Below are positions 52,203-60,916 of a stretch of 64,000 nt of DNA, piece by piece. Location of the stretch: assembly GCA_943371245.1 (NCBI GenBank), contig CALRTY020000004.1, forward strand, positions 1-64,000. Reading direction: 5' to 3'. The notes under the pieces are model-generated. The model was not told the origin of the DNA and did no database searches. It saw only the letters and a list, made by a program, of their open reading frames with translations. Both the position numbers and the translations under genes were made by a program. The number at the start of each line of letters is the position of its first letter. The first letter of the stretch is position 1. The DNA is from UBA5018 sp947463165. Its GTDB lineage: Bacteria > Cyanobacteriota > Cyanobacteriia > PCC-6307 > Cyanobiaceae.

Positions 52203-52961
52203 TTGGCAAAGCCCCCGCCCTGGGCGACGGCGGGCCCCTCCTCGCCCCCTGAATTGCCGGCCAGCTTCACGTTTCTTTACGAACGTTGGCAGAATTCTTT
52301 GGTTGCCTTTTCCGCATTGACTACCTCTCTGCTGTTGGAGCTGTTCGCCGGCTTCGTGGCCGCCGGCATGGCCCTTTGGTTCGTAGTGCTCAACCGCCCA
52401 GCGCCCCAAGCTGACGCCGCCAGCGCCTCCCCAGCTTCGCTGCTGCCGGCCTTGGCCAGTGGCGGCTGGATTCGCCGATTTTTAAGCAATTACTTTTTGC
52501 GCGCTGGCCTGCTGGGCAATATCGGCCTGCTGGTGTTGCGCCTGGCGATCGGCGTGATGATGATCCACCACGGCCAGGAAAAACTCGCCGATCCCCAGCA
52601 GTTCGCCAACACCTATGTGGCCTCCCTGCATCTGCCTTTTCCGCTTTTCTTCGCCTATGCGGCCGGCTTCTCCGAGCTGATCGGCAGCTGGCTATTGATC
52701 TTCGGTCTGTTCACTCCCTTCGGTGCCCTCGCCATCACCGGCACCATGACCGTGGCTGCCTACCAGCACATCCTCACGGCTGGCCTGAATATCTATGTGC
52801 TTGAACTGGTGGCCCTCTACCTGGCTGGCAGCCTGGCCGTGCTGCTGCTGGGTCCTGGTCGCTTCTCCTTCGACGGAGCCATCGTGGCCGATCTGATCGC
52901 CGAACCCGTTCAACAAAACGCGGACAACCTCGAATCCGGCGCCGCGCTGCCAGCCGCATGA
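52203..52961 (+). CDS. DoxX-family membrane protein
   Basis: A 252-residue protein with a DoxX domain in its second half: LGLLVLRLAIGVMMIHHGQE is the usual first helix (GNIGLLVLRLA, HHGQEKL), then FAYAAGFSELIGSWLLIFGL and FGALAITGTMTVAAYQHIL. An extra N-terminal helix (about 40-65, LLLELFAGFVAAGMALWFVV) is unusual. DoxX proteins are membrane subunits related to thiosulfate:quinone oxidoreductase and to sulfur or oxidative-stress homeostasis; the substrate is unknown. The first start is TTG 52203; a TTG at 52300 (LVAFSALTTS) could be the real one, since residues 1-30 look unnatural. Confidence 0.82.
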   Translation: MAKPPPWATAGPSSPPELPASFTFLYERWQNSLVAFSALTTSLLLELFAGFVAAGMALWFVVLNRPAPQADAASASPASLLPALASGGWIRRFLSNYFLRAGLLGNIGLLVLRLAIGVMMIHHGQEKLADPQQFANTYVASLHLPFPLFFAYAAGFSELIGSWLLIFGLFTPFGALAITGTMTVAAYQHILTAGLNIYVLELVALYLAGSLAVLLLGPGRFSFDGAIVADLIAEPVQQNADNLESGAALPAA

Positions 52962-52987
52962 GCCCAACGGCTAATTGAAGCGACTAG

Positions 52988-53022
52988 GGCAGCTCTGGAA
53001 AACCCGAGCGATTATCAATACA
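52988..53022 (+). repeat. Dispersed short repeat, copy 4
   Basis: GGCAGCTCTGGAAAACCCGA then GCG and TATCAAT, 26 bp after the DoxX gene. It is the best match to copy 1. Confidence 0.5.
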
Positions 53023-53105
53023 GCCCTGAAGCCGCAATAATTCCATGATCAATACAGCCCTGACGCTGCAATGGATCCGTTACCAATGGAGCCATTGCAG
53101 CCAAT

Positions 53106-53642
53106 TTATTTAAGTTGGCATTTTCTCTCGGCCGGCATTTCTTCTCGGCTCGCACTACTTTTCCCGCCATTAATTCGCTCACCATTAGTTGGTTCGCCAC
53201 TAATTCGCTGACAGGAGTAGCTGTGTACCTTGCCCCGCAGCTGTTCGAACTCGATCTGGTCTGGGGCGGGGCTGCTCCACCACCAGCGGCCATCGGTGTA
53301 ACTGGGCTGGCCGGCATTGTTGCTGCGAGGCAGCTGCAGGCTGATCCCCCGCCATTGCAGCACCACAAAGGCCCCCGGCACCGTGCCGGCACTGCTGTTG
53401 GGGATGTCGATCGCATCCACGGCGCCGTTGTGGATTTCGGCCAGCAGCGGTTCGCCATCACATAGGTAGTGCTGCGCCCCAAACTCAGCTTCAGCTAGGG
53501 CAAGGGCGGGCGCCGGCCCGGCAATCGCAATGCCCACCGCAAGCACAATTGGCAATGCCAATAGGGCAAATGACCGCTTCAGAACCAAGAGCCCCAGGGC
53601 TATGGTGCGTTGGATGAGAGTGGAGTGGCTGAGCTGGATCAT
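53106..53642 (-). CDS. Exported MliC-like protein
   Basis: A 178-residue protein with a long hydrophobic signal (about 22-50, ALLALPIVLAVGIAIAGPAPA). The mature part has YLCDGEPLLAEIHNG, FVVLQWRGISLQLPRS, NNAGQPSYTDGRWWWSS and a second Cys in SYSCQR. This resembles the MliC fold (inhibitors of C-type lysozyme): an N-terminal Cys, a short beta barrel, and a Tyr-x-asp-Gly-x-WWW turn. The last 30 residues (from about 148) are hydrophilic and are encoded by irregular repeats, so the 3' end appears to have been extended. It acts outside the cytosol; the role is a prediction. Confidence 0.65.
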   Translation of the reverse strand: MIQLSHSTLIQRTIALGLLVLKRSFALLALPIVLAVGIAIAGPAPALALAEAEFGAQHYLCDGEPLLAEIHNGAVDAIDIPNSSAGTVPGAFVVLQWRGISLQLPRSNNAGQPSYTDGRWWWSSPAPDQIEFEQLRGKVHSYSCQRISGEPTNGERINGGKSSASREEMPAERKCQLK

Positions 53643-53654
53643 ATCGCCATGAGA

Positions 53655-54233
53655 TCAGGGATTGGATTCTAGATTTGGTTCCCGGAATATGGCCCCAGCG
53701 GCGATCACGCCACCGAAGAAGCCGCAGGCATGGCCCACCCAGCTAACTCCGGCGGGGGTATTCCAGGGCAGCAAGCTGGGCAGATAGCCGCCGTATAAAG
53801 CGATGCCCAAGATGGTGAGCCCGATCGAGATCACACGACGCTCTAGAAAGCCGATCACGATCAGAAAGCCCATCAAGCCATAGATCACGCCAGACATGCC
53901 ATGGCTGCCGCGGGGCCAGAACAGCCAGATCGGCACCTCCATCAAGATCACCCCAATCCAAACCGCCAGGTAGTCGCGCAGGCCCTTGCTGAGCACCAGA
54001 TAGCTGAGGGGCAGAAAGATCAGGCTGTTGGCGATCAGGTGCGCAAAGCCACCATGGCTGAATGGAGCTGTAAAAAGGGTCCACCAGGGTTGGCCGGGCC
54101 CGATCGCCAGGTTCCAGCCGCCACCAAACAGCAGCTGATCCACCAGCTCCTGGACCCAGGCCAGGCCCAGCAGCAGCAAAGGCAGCAGGGCGCGGATCGG
54201 CAGAGAGCGAATTTGCAAGGGGCGGATTGGCAA
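53655..54233 (-). CDS. Rhomboid-family intramembrane protease
   Basis: A 192-residue membrane protein with six hydrophobic helices. Seen: FTAPFSHGGFAHLIANSLIF, then RGSHGMSGVIYGLMGF with the catalytic Ser114 in GMSG, and SWVGHACGFFGGV with the catalytic His168. The serine-histidine dyad is therefore complete. The first 15 residues (LQIRSLPIRALL) come from a short repeat near the start, so the true start may be somewhat later. The substrate is unknown. It is 12 bp before the MliC-like gene on the same strand. Confidence 0.88.
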   Translation of the reverse strand: MPIRPLQIRSLPIRALLPLLLLGLAWVQELVDQLLFGGGWNLAIGPGQPWWTLFTAPFSHGGFAHLIANSLIFLPLSYLVLSKGLRDYLAVWIGVILMEVPIWLFWPRGSHGMSGVIYGLMGFLIVIGFLERRVISIGLTILGIALYGGYLPSLLPWNTPAGVSWVGHACGFFGGVIAAGAIFREPNLESNP

Positions 54234-54244
54234 GGTGGCGAATC

Positions 54245-54350
54245 GGGGGGGGGGATCGCTGGGAGGCGGATTGCTAGGTAGGGGGCGGAGTTGCAGAGTC
54301 GGTTCGTGGGTGAACTAGTCGGCAGCGGCGGAAATTGCCCTGGGGGGGGG
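54245..54350. other. Two poly-G tracts upstream of the molybdopterin oxidoreductase
   Basis: G10 at 54245-54254 and G9 at 54342-54350 in the 209-bp gap between divergent rhomboid and FdhF/YdeP-like genes. Such tracts are prone to length change. Confidence 0.7.
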
Positions 54351-54442
54351 CGAGCTCGGCTAAAGGCGTCAGCGACCTCTATGCGATCAACTTTGCCGGG
54401 CTCCAGAGCAAATTGGCGAGTCAACGGGCCCCGGGGGCCTAG

Positions 54443-56779
54443 GTGCTTACTCTCAATCCAGCGGCCGCCGCCAACCTGGCCGCAGCTTCGCCAGAGTGGC
54501 CTGCGGGCATTGGTGAGACCATGGCAGAAGCGCAGCGGGGCGGTGGTTGGCCCCTGATCGACGGCTGGGCCCGCGCCACCCTCTCCCCCGGCGGGCCTGG
54601 GCTGTGGAGCAAGCTTCTGCATAAGAGCGCCTGCCTCTCCTGCGCTTGGGGCACCGGCGGCCAGAACGGTGGCTTTGTCGACGAGCTCGGCGAACCACTG
54701 CAGCGCTGCCTCAAGAGTGTGGAAGCGATTGCCTCCGAGCTGCAGCCGGCCGTGCCGGAGCAGCTGTTAGCCGGCCGCCGGCTGGCGGAATTGCAACAGC
54801 TCGATTCAGCAGACTGCGATCGCCTCGGGCGGCTCAGTCAGCCGCTGATTCGCCGCCAGGGCTCCGATCACTACGAGCCGATCGGCTGGCCGGAGGTGTA
54901 CGAATTGGTGGAGGCCAGCTTCCGGGTGCCGGCGGCCAGGCTGGCCTCCTACAGCTCAGGCCGCTCCTCCAACGAGGCCGCCTACCTGCTGCAGCTGCTG
55001 CTGCGGGCCCTGGGTTCCAACAACCTGGCCGACTGCTCCGATCTCTGCCATGCCCCCTCCACCGTGGCCCTGCAGGCGGCGTTTGGCTCGGGCACCTCAA
55101 TGGTGAATTTAGATAGTCTTAAGCATGCCGATTGCGTGGTCTTAGTTGGCTCCAATGCCCCCGCCAATCACCCGCGGTTGATGAACGAATTGCTGCAGCT
55201 GCGTCAGCGCGGCGGCACGGTGATCGCTATCAATCCGGTGCTGGAGGTGGGGCTGCTCAAGTTTGGCTCGCCCGCCTTTCCAATTCGCTCGATGTTGCAG
55301 AACTCGGAGGTGGCCTCCCTCTTTTTGCAGCCGATTCCCGGTTCCGATACGGCCGTGTTTCTGGGGCTGCAAAAGGCATTGCTGGAAAGGGATGCCATCC
55401 CCTGGCCGTTTGTGCGAGACCACAGCGATGGCTGGGAGGCCCTGATCGAGCAGCTGCGCGATACCAGTTGGCAGCAGATCACCAGTTGTTGCGGTCTCAG
55501 CAGTGAGGAACTGGACCATGCCGCCGCCCAGATCGCCAAGGCCAGCGGCGTGGTCTTCGCCTGGGCGATGGGCATCACCCACCACAGCAACGGCGTTGAC
55601 AATGTGCAGGCGATAGCCAATACCGCCGTACTTAGTGGCAATGTGGGCCGCCCCGGGGCGGGCACGATGCCGATTCGTGGCCACTCCAATGTGCAGGGAT
55701 TTGGCTCGATGGGGGTATCGGCCCAGCTGCGGGAGCCGATGCGGCTGGCGTTGGAGCAGCTATTGGGTCGGCCCTTGAATCGCCAGCCCGGCTATGACAC
55801 CCGCGCCCTGATCACAGCGGCGGCGGCGGATCAGGTGGACACGCTGTTCTGCCTGGGGGGCAACCTCTACGGTGCCAATCCCGACGCCCAGCAGGCCAAG
55901 CGCGCCCTGGCCCAGATCGACACGATCATCTACCTGGCCACCAAGCCAAATACCGGCCATTTCCATGGCCTGGCGGCGCGTCAAACGCTGGTGCTGCCGG
56001 TATTCAACCGCTTTGAAACCCCCCACCGCACCACGGTGGAATCGGGCAATAATTGGGTGCGGCTGAACGAACCCGGCAGCACCCACCTGCAGGCGGGATC
56101 CCTGGTGAGTGAGGTGGTGTTTCTGGCGGAATTGGCCGGGCGGTTGATGGGCGACGGGCCGATCGACTGGCGGCGTCTACAGGAACCCAGCTATGTGCAT
56201 CAGCTGATCGCCCGCAGCGTGCCCGGCTATGGCGCCATCGCCGATATCGACAGCAACCGGAAGGAGTTCCAGGTGGCGGGCCGGGTATTTGATCAACCCC
56301 GGTTCCCCACCGCCACGGGCCGGGCCCAGCTGACGCCCACACCCCTACCCCAGTTGAATTTGCCCGCCGCCGACCACTTTGGCGGGCTGCCGGCGGGGCA
56401 GCGGGGGCTGGTGGTGAGCCTGATCACCGCCCGCAGCTACGGCCAGCACAACACGGTGGTTTACAAGCGCGGCGACAGCTACCGGGGGATGCCCCATCGC
56501 CAGACGATCCTGATGAACCGCGACGACCTGCGACTAAGCGGTTTGCGGCCCCACCAACGGGTGACGGTGCAGGGGGAGGCCGGTGCGATGGCCCAGGTGG
56601 AGATCATCCCCGGCGCCATCCGCGCCGGCGCCGCCCTGATGTTCTACCCGGAGGCCAATTGCCTGATGCGCGCCGAGATTGACCCCCGCAGCGGCACCCC
56701 CGCCTACAAGCGGGTGCCGGTGCTGGTGCACTCCGGTGACCCGGCGGCCCCGCTCGGCGCCGCTCCTGTTAACCCCTGA
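54443..56779 (+). CDS. Molybdopterin oxidoreductase, FdhF/YdeP family
   Basis: A 778-residue bis-molybdopterin-guanine-dinucleotide protein of the formate dehydrogenase-like (FdhF/YdeP) family. Seen: CLSCAWGTGGQNGGFVDE near residue 64 (two Cys only; the four-Cys Fe-S motif of FdhF is absent), EPIGWPEVYE, ASYSSGRSSNEAAYLLQLLL, LGSNNLADCSDLCHAPS, NAPANHPRLMNEL, GGTVIAINP, WAMGITHHSNGVDNVQAIAN, GNVGRPGAGTMPIRGHSNVQ and QHNTVVYKRGDSY in the C-terminal molybdopterin domain. Substrate unknown; YdeP affects acid resistance in E. coli. The first start is GTG 54443. The next gene, on the other strand, is moaA, which supplies the cofactor. Confidence 0.88.
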   Translation: MLTLNPAAAANLAAASPEWPAGIGETMAEAQRGGGWPLIDGWARATLSPGGPGLWSKLLHKSACLSCAWGTGGQNGGFVDELGEPLQRCLKSVEAIASELQPAVPEQLLAGRRLAELQQLDSADCDRLGRLSQPLIRRQGSDHYEPIGWPEVYELVEASFRVPAARLASYSSGRSSNEAAYLLQLLLRALGSNNLADCSDLCHAPSTVALQAAFGSGTSMVNLDSLKHADCVVLVGSNAPANHPRLMNELLQLRQRGGTVIAINPVLEVGLLKFGSPAFPIRSMLQNSEVASLFLQPIPGSDTAVFLGLQKALLERDAIPWPFVRDHSDGWEALIEQLRDTSWQQITSCCGLSSEELDHAAAQIAKASGVVFAWAMGITHHSNGVDNVQAIANTAVLSGNVGRPGAGTMPIRGHSNVQGFGSMGVSAQLREPMRLALEQLLGRPLNRQPGYDTRALITAAAADQVDTLFCLGGNLYGANPDAQQAKRALAQIDTIIYLATKPNTGHFHGLAARQTLVLPVFNRFETPHRTTVESGNNWVRLNEPGSTHLQAGSLVSEVVFLAELAGRLMGDGPIDWRRLQEPSYVHQLIARSVPGYGAIADIDSNRKEFQVAGRVFDQPRFPTATGRAQLTPTPLPQLNLPAADHFGGLPAGQRGLVVSLITARSYGQHNTVVYKRGDSYRGMPHRQTILMNRDDLRLSGLRPHQRVTVQGEAGAMAQVEIIPGAIRAGAALMFYPEANCLMRAEIDPRSGTPAYKRVPVLVHSGDPAAPLGAAPVNP

Positions 56780-56788
56780 CCAGGCCAG

Positions 56789-57883
56789 CTATCCACCCAA
56801 ATAAGCCATTTCGGCATGGGGGGCCGCTGGCCCTGTAGCCGGCTGGCTGGAGCGCTCTTCGCTATAGCGATCCTGGCGGGTTTGCCATAGCTGTGCCATG
56901 GCGGCCGTCAGGCCAATTGCATCGAGGCTGGGCCGCAACCAGGGTTTGAGGTCGCTGCCGGTGGCGGCAAATAAACAGCGATAGGCGACGCCGTCGGCGG
57001 TGATCCGCAGCCGGTTGCAATCGCCGCAAAAAGGGGCGCTGATCGAGGCCACCACCGCCAGGTAACCGCCGCCATCGCGGTAGCGCCAGCGAATCGCCGT
57101 GCCGTGGGGATCGCGGCCCACCGGCTCCAGGGGCCACTGGGCGTCGACGCAGCCCACCATCGCCGCCGCCGGCCATACGGCCGCCGCATTCCAGCCATTG
57201 CGGTTGCCCACATCCATGAATTCGATCAGCCGCAGTTCCACCCCCCGCTCGCGGGCCAGGGCCGCCAGGGGCAGCAGTTGGTCGGCATTGCCTCCAGGGC
57301 CGGCCTGGATCACGGCATTGAGCTTCAATTGGCCGCGCTCGGGATCAAAGCCGGCGGCGCGGGCGTGCTCCAGGGCCGCCAGCACCTTGGCCAGCAGGGC
57401 TTCACCGGCGGCGGCCCCGCCCTGGAGCCCGGCCATGCGGGCCACGCTGGCCGGCGCCACGGCATCGAGACTGAGGGTGATCCGATCCAGGCCGGCGGCC
57501 CGCAGGGCCCGGGCCCGGGCGGCGCTGAGCAGCGCTCCATTGCTGGTGAGCGCCAGGCAGCCGAGGGCGCCGCGGGGATCGCTCGGGGCACGTTGGCGCA
57601 GGGGCGCCAGGGCCTCCAGCAGGGCGTCGAGCTGGGGATATAAGAGGGGTTCGCCGCCGGTGAGCCGCAGGGTGTGGACGCCGAGGCCCACGGCACACTC
57701 CACCAGCTGACGGCGCTCCGCCAGGTTGAGCAGCCCGGGGGGATCGGCGCTGTCGGGGCAACAGTAGGTGCAGGCCAGGTTGCAGCGGGCGGTGAGCGAC
57801 AGCCGCAGCACCCCCAGAGGGCGGTGGAGCAGGTCGCGGGGCAGCAGATCGCGGGATGCCGGTTCGCGAGGGGGCGTGGCCAT
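56789..57883 (-). CDS. moaA: GTP 3',8-cyclase MoaA
   Basis: Radical-SAM enzyme that starts molybdenum cofactor synthesis by rearranging GTP. Seen in 364 residues: RLSLTARCNLACTYC with the radical-SAM cysteines 34, 38 and 41, RLTGGEPLLYP, LEALAPLRQ, EFMDVGNRNGW, CGDCNRLRITADGVAYRC as the second Fe-S cluster, and the terminal GG pair needed for 5'-deoxyadenosyl radical chemistry. Start ATG 57883; the earlier ATG is nine codons upstream. It faces the molybdopterin oxidoreductase; their ends are 9 bp apart. Confidence 0.96.
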   Translation of the reverse strand: MATPPREPASRDLLPRDLLHRPLGVLRLSLTARCNLACTYCCPDSADPPGLLNLAERRQLVECAVGLGVHTLRLTGGEPLLYPQLDALLEALAPLRQRAPSDPRGALGCLALTSNGALLSAARARALRAAGLDRITLSLDAVAPASVARMAGLQGGAAAGEALLAKVLAALEHARAAGFDPERGQLKLNAVIQAGPGGNADQLLPLAALARERGVELRLIEFMDVGNRNGWNAAAVWPAAAMVGCVDAQWPLEPVGRDPHGTAIRWRYRDGGGYLAVVASISAPFCGDCNRLRITADGVAYRCLFAATGSDLKPWLRPSLDAIGLTAAMAQLWQTRQDRYSEERSSQPATGPAAPHAEMAYLGG

Positions 57884-58117
57884 GGCCCAGACGCTAATTG
57901 GCTTTAGCACCTGCTGAAGCTTGGCGATTCCACTTAGGCGGCGCCTGGGGATATTTCAGCGATCAGGTGGGGGCTGCAAACCTGCTGGAAGCTGCTGGAA
58001 GCTGCTTAGGGCTGCTGCCAGAACCCTGCGTCACTGGAGGGGAACGGCGCCGCAGACCAGCTGCATCTGCTGGCGGGAGAGCCGCCCCCGCTCTCGGAGC
58101 TGAATGCAAGGGCCGCT

Positions 58118-58226
58118 GGCAGATTATTCAAAAGGCAGGTGATTCAAACGGCAGGTGATTCAAATAGCAAATCATTCAAATACCGGCCACCAAAGGCGAG
58201 GCAATTCAGTGGCGAAGCGATTCAAA
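58118..58226. repeat. 16-bp degenerate tandem repeat
   Basis: Units like ggcaggtgattcaaac: 58118, 58134, 58150, 58166 and weaker ones to 58226. It lies within the 456-bp gap (57911-58366) between moaA and the next gene; gctgctggaa also repeats near 57980. The remainder of the gap has no visible gene. Confidence 0.75.
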
Positions 58227-58366
58227 AATCAAGACCTGGGATGGCAAGCTGTTGATTGGTAACGCTGGACACTCGCCAATAGCTTTGTTACGGATACCCC
58301 TAGGCTCCAGGCCTGGGAATGGCCCGGATCGGCTAAGTCTGGTTTGCTCCGCCGTTTGGATCCGCC

Positions 58367-59440
58367 ATGCCGAGCCGCCACAGCCGCCGAGGCGAGACCC
58401 AGCTCGCCCATCTGGTTTGGGCAGTGGGCACCAGCACGATGCCCGGTGCCATCAAAGATGGCGATCATCCCCCCTGCCGCCCCGTGCTCGCGGCAGTGGT
58501 GAATGGCCAGGGGCTGGTGATCGGCCATGGGGTCTCGATGCCGGATGAACCTTTGTCAGGGGTGGAGGACGCCCTGCGCCAGGCGATCGGCAAGCCGGCC
58601 GGTGGCTTCGGGAGCGGCAACATACCGCTGCGGGTGACGGTGGACGAGGCGGCGCTGCTGCCGCTTGTGCGGCGCCTGCTGCCCGGAGTGCCCGCCAAGG
58701 TGGGGCGCTCGGCGGAGCTGCAGGAGCTGTTCCGCAATTTGCCCACCATGGAACTGTCGCCGGCAGAGACGGGAATCATGGGGCTGACGACCTATCTGGA
58801 CGGCGATCTCCCCCCCGCCCTGGTGGAAAGTTTCTTCAGCGCCAGCGCCGACCTCTACCGCCGGCAGCCCTGGACGCTGTTTGCCGACGACCAGTGTCTG
58901 TTTCAGGTGACCAGCCGGGGACTGGCGATGAACCAGTGGTGCGGCTGCGTGATCGGCCAGGCGGGCGAGAGCTACGGGGTGCTGCTGTTTGAATCACGGC
59001 TCGATCAGCAGCGATTCACCCTAATAGTCAAATCAGGAAATGACCCCAGCCAGCTGGCCGTTGGCCAACTGCCCCCTCAACACGCCATCAGCTTTGAGCC
59101 GCTGGATGCCCTTTCCCGCCCACTGATCGCCGAAATTGAGCAGCATCGCTGGCCGGTCGCCCCCGGCGACGCCTACCCGGTGCCGCTGCATATCGATGCC
59201 AACCGCATGGAGCTGCCCTCCAGCCGGGATGAACTGGCGCGACTGGAGGCCACGGCCCGAGCCCTGACACGGCTGATCGACAACCTGCCGGAATTGGAGG
59301 ACTACTGGCTATGGACAGGCCAGGAACCCCTGCGCCGCCAGTTCCGCGTGCCGGTGCAGGACCGGGGCCTGGTGTCGGTGTCAATCAGCCTGATCCCTCC
59401 TCAAGATGAGGACGACGATGACTGGCAAGATGTGATGTGA
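58367..59440 (+). CDS. Conserved protein of unknown function (357 aa)
   Basis: Soluble, with a predicted mixed alpha/beta fold and no signal or membrane segment. Seen: PVLAAVVNGQGLVIGHGVSM near the N-terminus, LRVTVDEAALLPLVRRLLPG, GIMGLTTYLDGDLPPALVES, PWTLFADDQCLFQVTSRGL, QWCGCVIGQAGESYGVLLFE and an acidic terminus EDEDDDDWQDV. I recognise no catalytic motif. The composition and the repeated C..C/FADD-type segments fit a cyanobacterial orphan family (possibly DUF6930-like), which I cannot prove from the sequence. ATG 58367; it is monocistronic. Confidence 0.75.
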   Translation: MPSRHSRRGETQLAHLVWAVGTSTMPGAIKDGDHPPCRPVLAAVVNGQGLVIGHGVSMPDEPLSGVEDALRQAIGKPAGGFGSGNIPLRVTVDEAALLPLVRRLLPGVPAKVGRSAELQELFRNLPTMELSPAETGIMGLTTYLDGDLPPALVESFFSASADLYRRQPWTLFADDQCLFQVTSRGLAMNQWCGCVIGQAGESYGVLLFESRLDQQRFTLIVKSGNDPSQLAVGQLPPQHAISFEPLDALSRPLIAEIEQHRWPVAPGDAYPVPLHIDANRMELPSSRDELARLEATARALTRLIDNLPELEDYWLWTGQEPLRRQFRVPVQDRGLVSVSISLIPPQDEDDDDWQDVM

Positions 59441-59470
59441 GTGGAATACGTTACCGCTCACCGGTAGTAC

Positions 59471-60139
59471 TCAAGGGCTAATCAGCTGCCGGATGAACTG
59501 ATCGCCATAGGCCACAGCCGTAGCCCAGTTATCCGCCTCGCTGAGGCCAGAGCTCTTGGTGGGCTTGAAACTGTGGTCGCCGCTGGTGATCCACTGCAGC
59601 TGCACCTGGGCCGAGAGGGCATAGCTCTCCACCTCCTGTCGCTTGCCGAACGGGTCGCGCTCCCCCTGCAAGATCAGGGTGGGGCTCTGCAGGGCGGCCA
59701 GGTGTTCGGTGCGCAGGCTTAGTGGCTTACCGGGCGGATGGAAGGGATAGCCAAAGCACAGACAGCCTTGTACCCCAGAGCTAACGGCGAGCTGATCAAT
59801 GAGCAGGCTGGCCACCCTGCCCCCCAGCGACTTGCCGCCAATGAACAGGGGGCGCTGCGGCCAAGAAGCCCGCTCAACTCGCACCTGCTCACGGAAGGCT
59901 TCCTGCAGCAGCGGCAGCCGATCAGGCCCCTGACGGCGCCCCGTTTCACGCATGCGGGCCATATACGAAAATTCAAAGCGCACCACCCGCCAGCCCTTTG
60001 CGGCCAGTCCACCGGCGATTGCCGCCATGAATGGGCTATCCATCGGCGCCCCGGCGCCATGGGCGAGCAGCAGCGTGGCTGGGGCGTCAGCGGGGCCGTC
60101 GATCAACTGCGGCAGTGGGGGAGGAGCTTCCAGGGTCAT
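59471..60139 (-). CDS. Alpha/beta hydrolase, TEX30/KANL3-like family
   Basis: A 222-residue alpha/beta hydrolase fold. Seen: LLLAHGAGAPMDSPFM (oxyanion strand), FEFSYMARMRETGRRQGPDR, the nucleophile elbow GGKSLGGR with Ser104, LQGERDPFG with Asp162, and ITSGDHSFKP with His189, so the triad is complete. The pattern with GAGAPMDS and F.Y...R..GR.. is that of the TEX30/KANL3-like hydrolases. Substrate unknown. It is convergent with the previous gene, and starts at ATG 60139. Confidence 0.87.
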   Translation of the reverse strand: MTLEAPPPLPQLIDGPADAPATLLLAHGAGAPMDSPFMAAIAGGLAAKGWRVVRFEFSYMARMRETGRRQGPDRLPLLQEAFREQVRVERASWPQRPLFIGGKSLGGRVASLLIDQLAVSSGVQGCLCFGYPFHPPGKPLSLRTEHLAALQSPTLILQGERDPFGKRQEVESYALSAQVQLQWITSGDHSFKPTKSSGLSEADNWATAVAYGDQFIRQLISP

Positions 60140-60399
60140 GGGCTAATCCTGGCGGATGCTTTGGCCGCCGATCCCCCTGGCTCCAGGCCAGCCGTCCAGG
60201 CGGGACAGCGCAGCCCAGGGTCTGCAGTTTGGCAACGGTTTTTGGCTTATGCGGCGGCAGATCAAGTTCATGGTTGCCTGAATGATCGGCACAGTTCACT
60301 GCGGCTCGGGGAAGGGCTGGGTGCAGGCGTGGGTAGGGGACATCCGACCTGTGGCTGACGAGCGAAACTGCCCATTACGATGGCTAAATTGACATTTGA

Positions 60400-60561
60400 G
60401 TGACCCGCTTCCGCGCCCAATGCCTGGAGTTGATCCGCCAGGTGGAAAGTGGCGGCGAGGTGGTTGAGATCACGCGCCATGGCAAAACCGTGGCAAGGCT
60501 CACCTCCCCCGCCGGCGGGTCTTCGCCAAGCCAGCGACCCTGGGTCGGGGCTTTTTTATAG
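60400..60561 (+). pseudogene. Phd/YefM-type antitoxin remnant
   Basis: A 53-codon frame from GTG 60400 has RFRAQCLELIRQVESGG and EVVEITRHGKTVARLTSPAG, the core of Phd/YefM antitoxins. The usual N-terminus should precede it, but the in-frame ATG-led peptide at 60380 (AKLTFE) ends in TGA in a different frame, so a frameshift has separated them. No cognate toxin follows. The C-terminal toxin-binding tail is short. A VapBC pair follows 110 bp downstream. Confidence 0.65.
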
Positions 60562-60670
60562 GTTGGCCAGGATTGCATTCATTTTGTGTGTTGCTAAAGG
60601 CATCGCCTGCTCGTCTATGCAGTACGCATGCAAAGTAAGTAATATGGTTGGTGTATGAACGGGCGAGGCC

Positions 60671-60916
60671 ATGCCATCCCTGCAGATCCGCGATCTGCCC
60701 GAGCCGCTGCACAGGCGGCTTCAGCACCGCGCCCAGGCCCACAAGCGCAGCCTCAGCCAGCAGGCACTGGCGGATCTGGAGGCAATTGCCGGCGTTGATC
60801 GGCGCGAGCGGCGCCGAGAGGTGCTGGATCGAATCGCCCGGCGCGGACCCCTGCATCCAGCCGTTGCCTGGGATCAGACGCCTGAGGATCTGATCCGCGC
60901 CGACCGTGAACGCTGA
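60671..60916 (+). CDS. vapB: VapB/FitA-like antitoxin
   Basis: An 81-residue ribbon-helix-helix antitoxin. Seen: LQIRDLPEPLHRRLQHRAQA, KRSLSQQALADLEAIA, then an acidic/basic toxin-binding tail. FitA-type antitoxins bind their own promoter with the toxin and neutralise it. The stop overlaps the start of the PIN-domain toxin by 1 bp (TGATG), typical of VapBC modules. ATG 60671 is chosen. Confidence 0.9.
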   Translation: MPSLQIRDLPEPLHRRLQHRAQAHKRSLSQQALADLEAIAGVDRRERRREVLDRIARRGPLHPAVAWDQTPEDLIRADRER

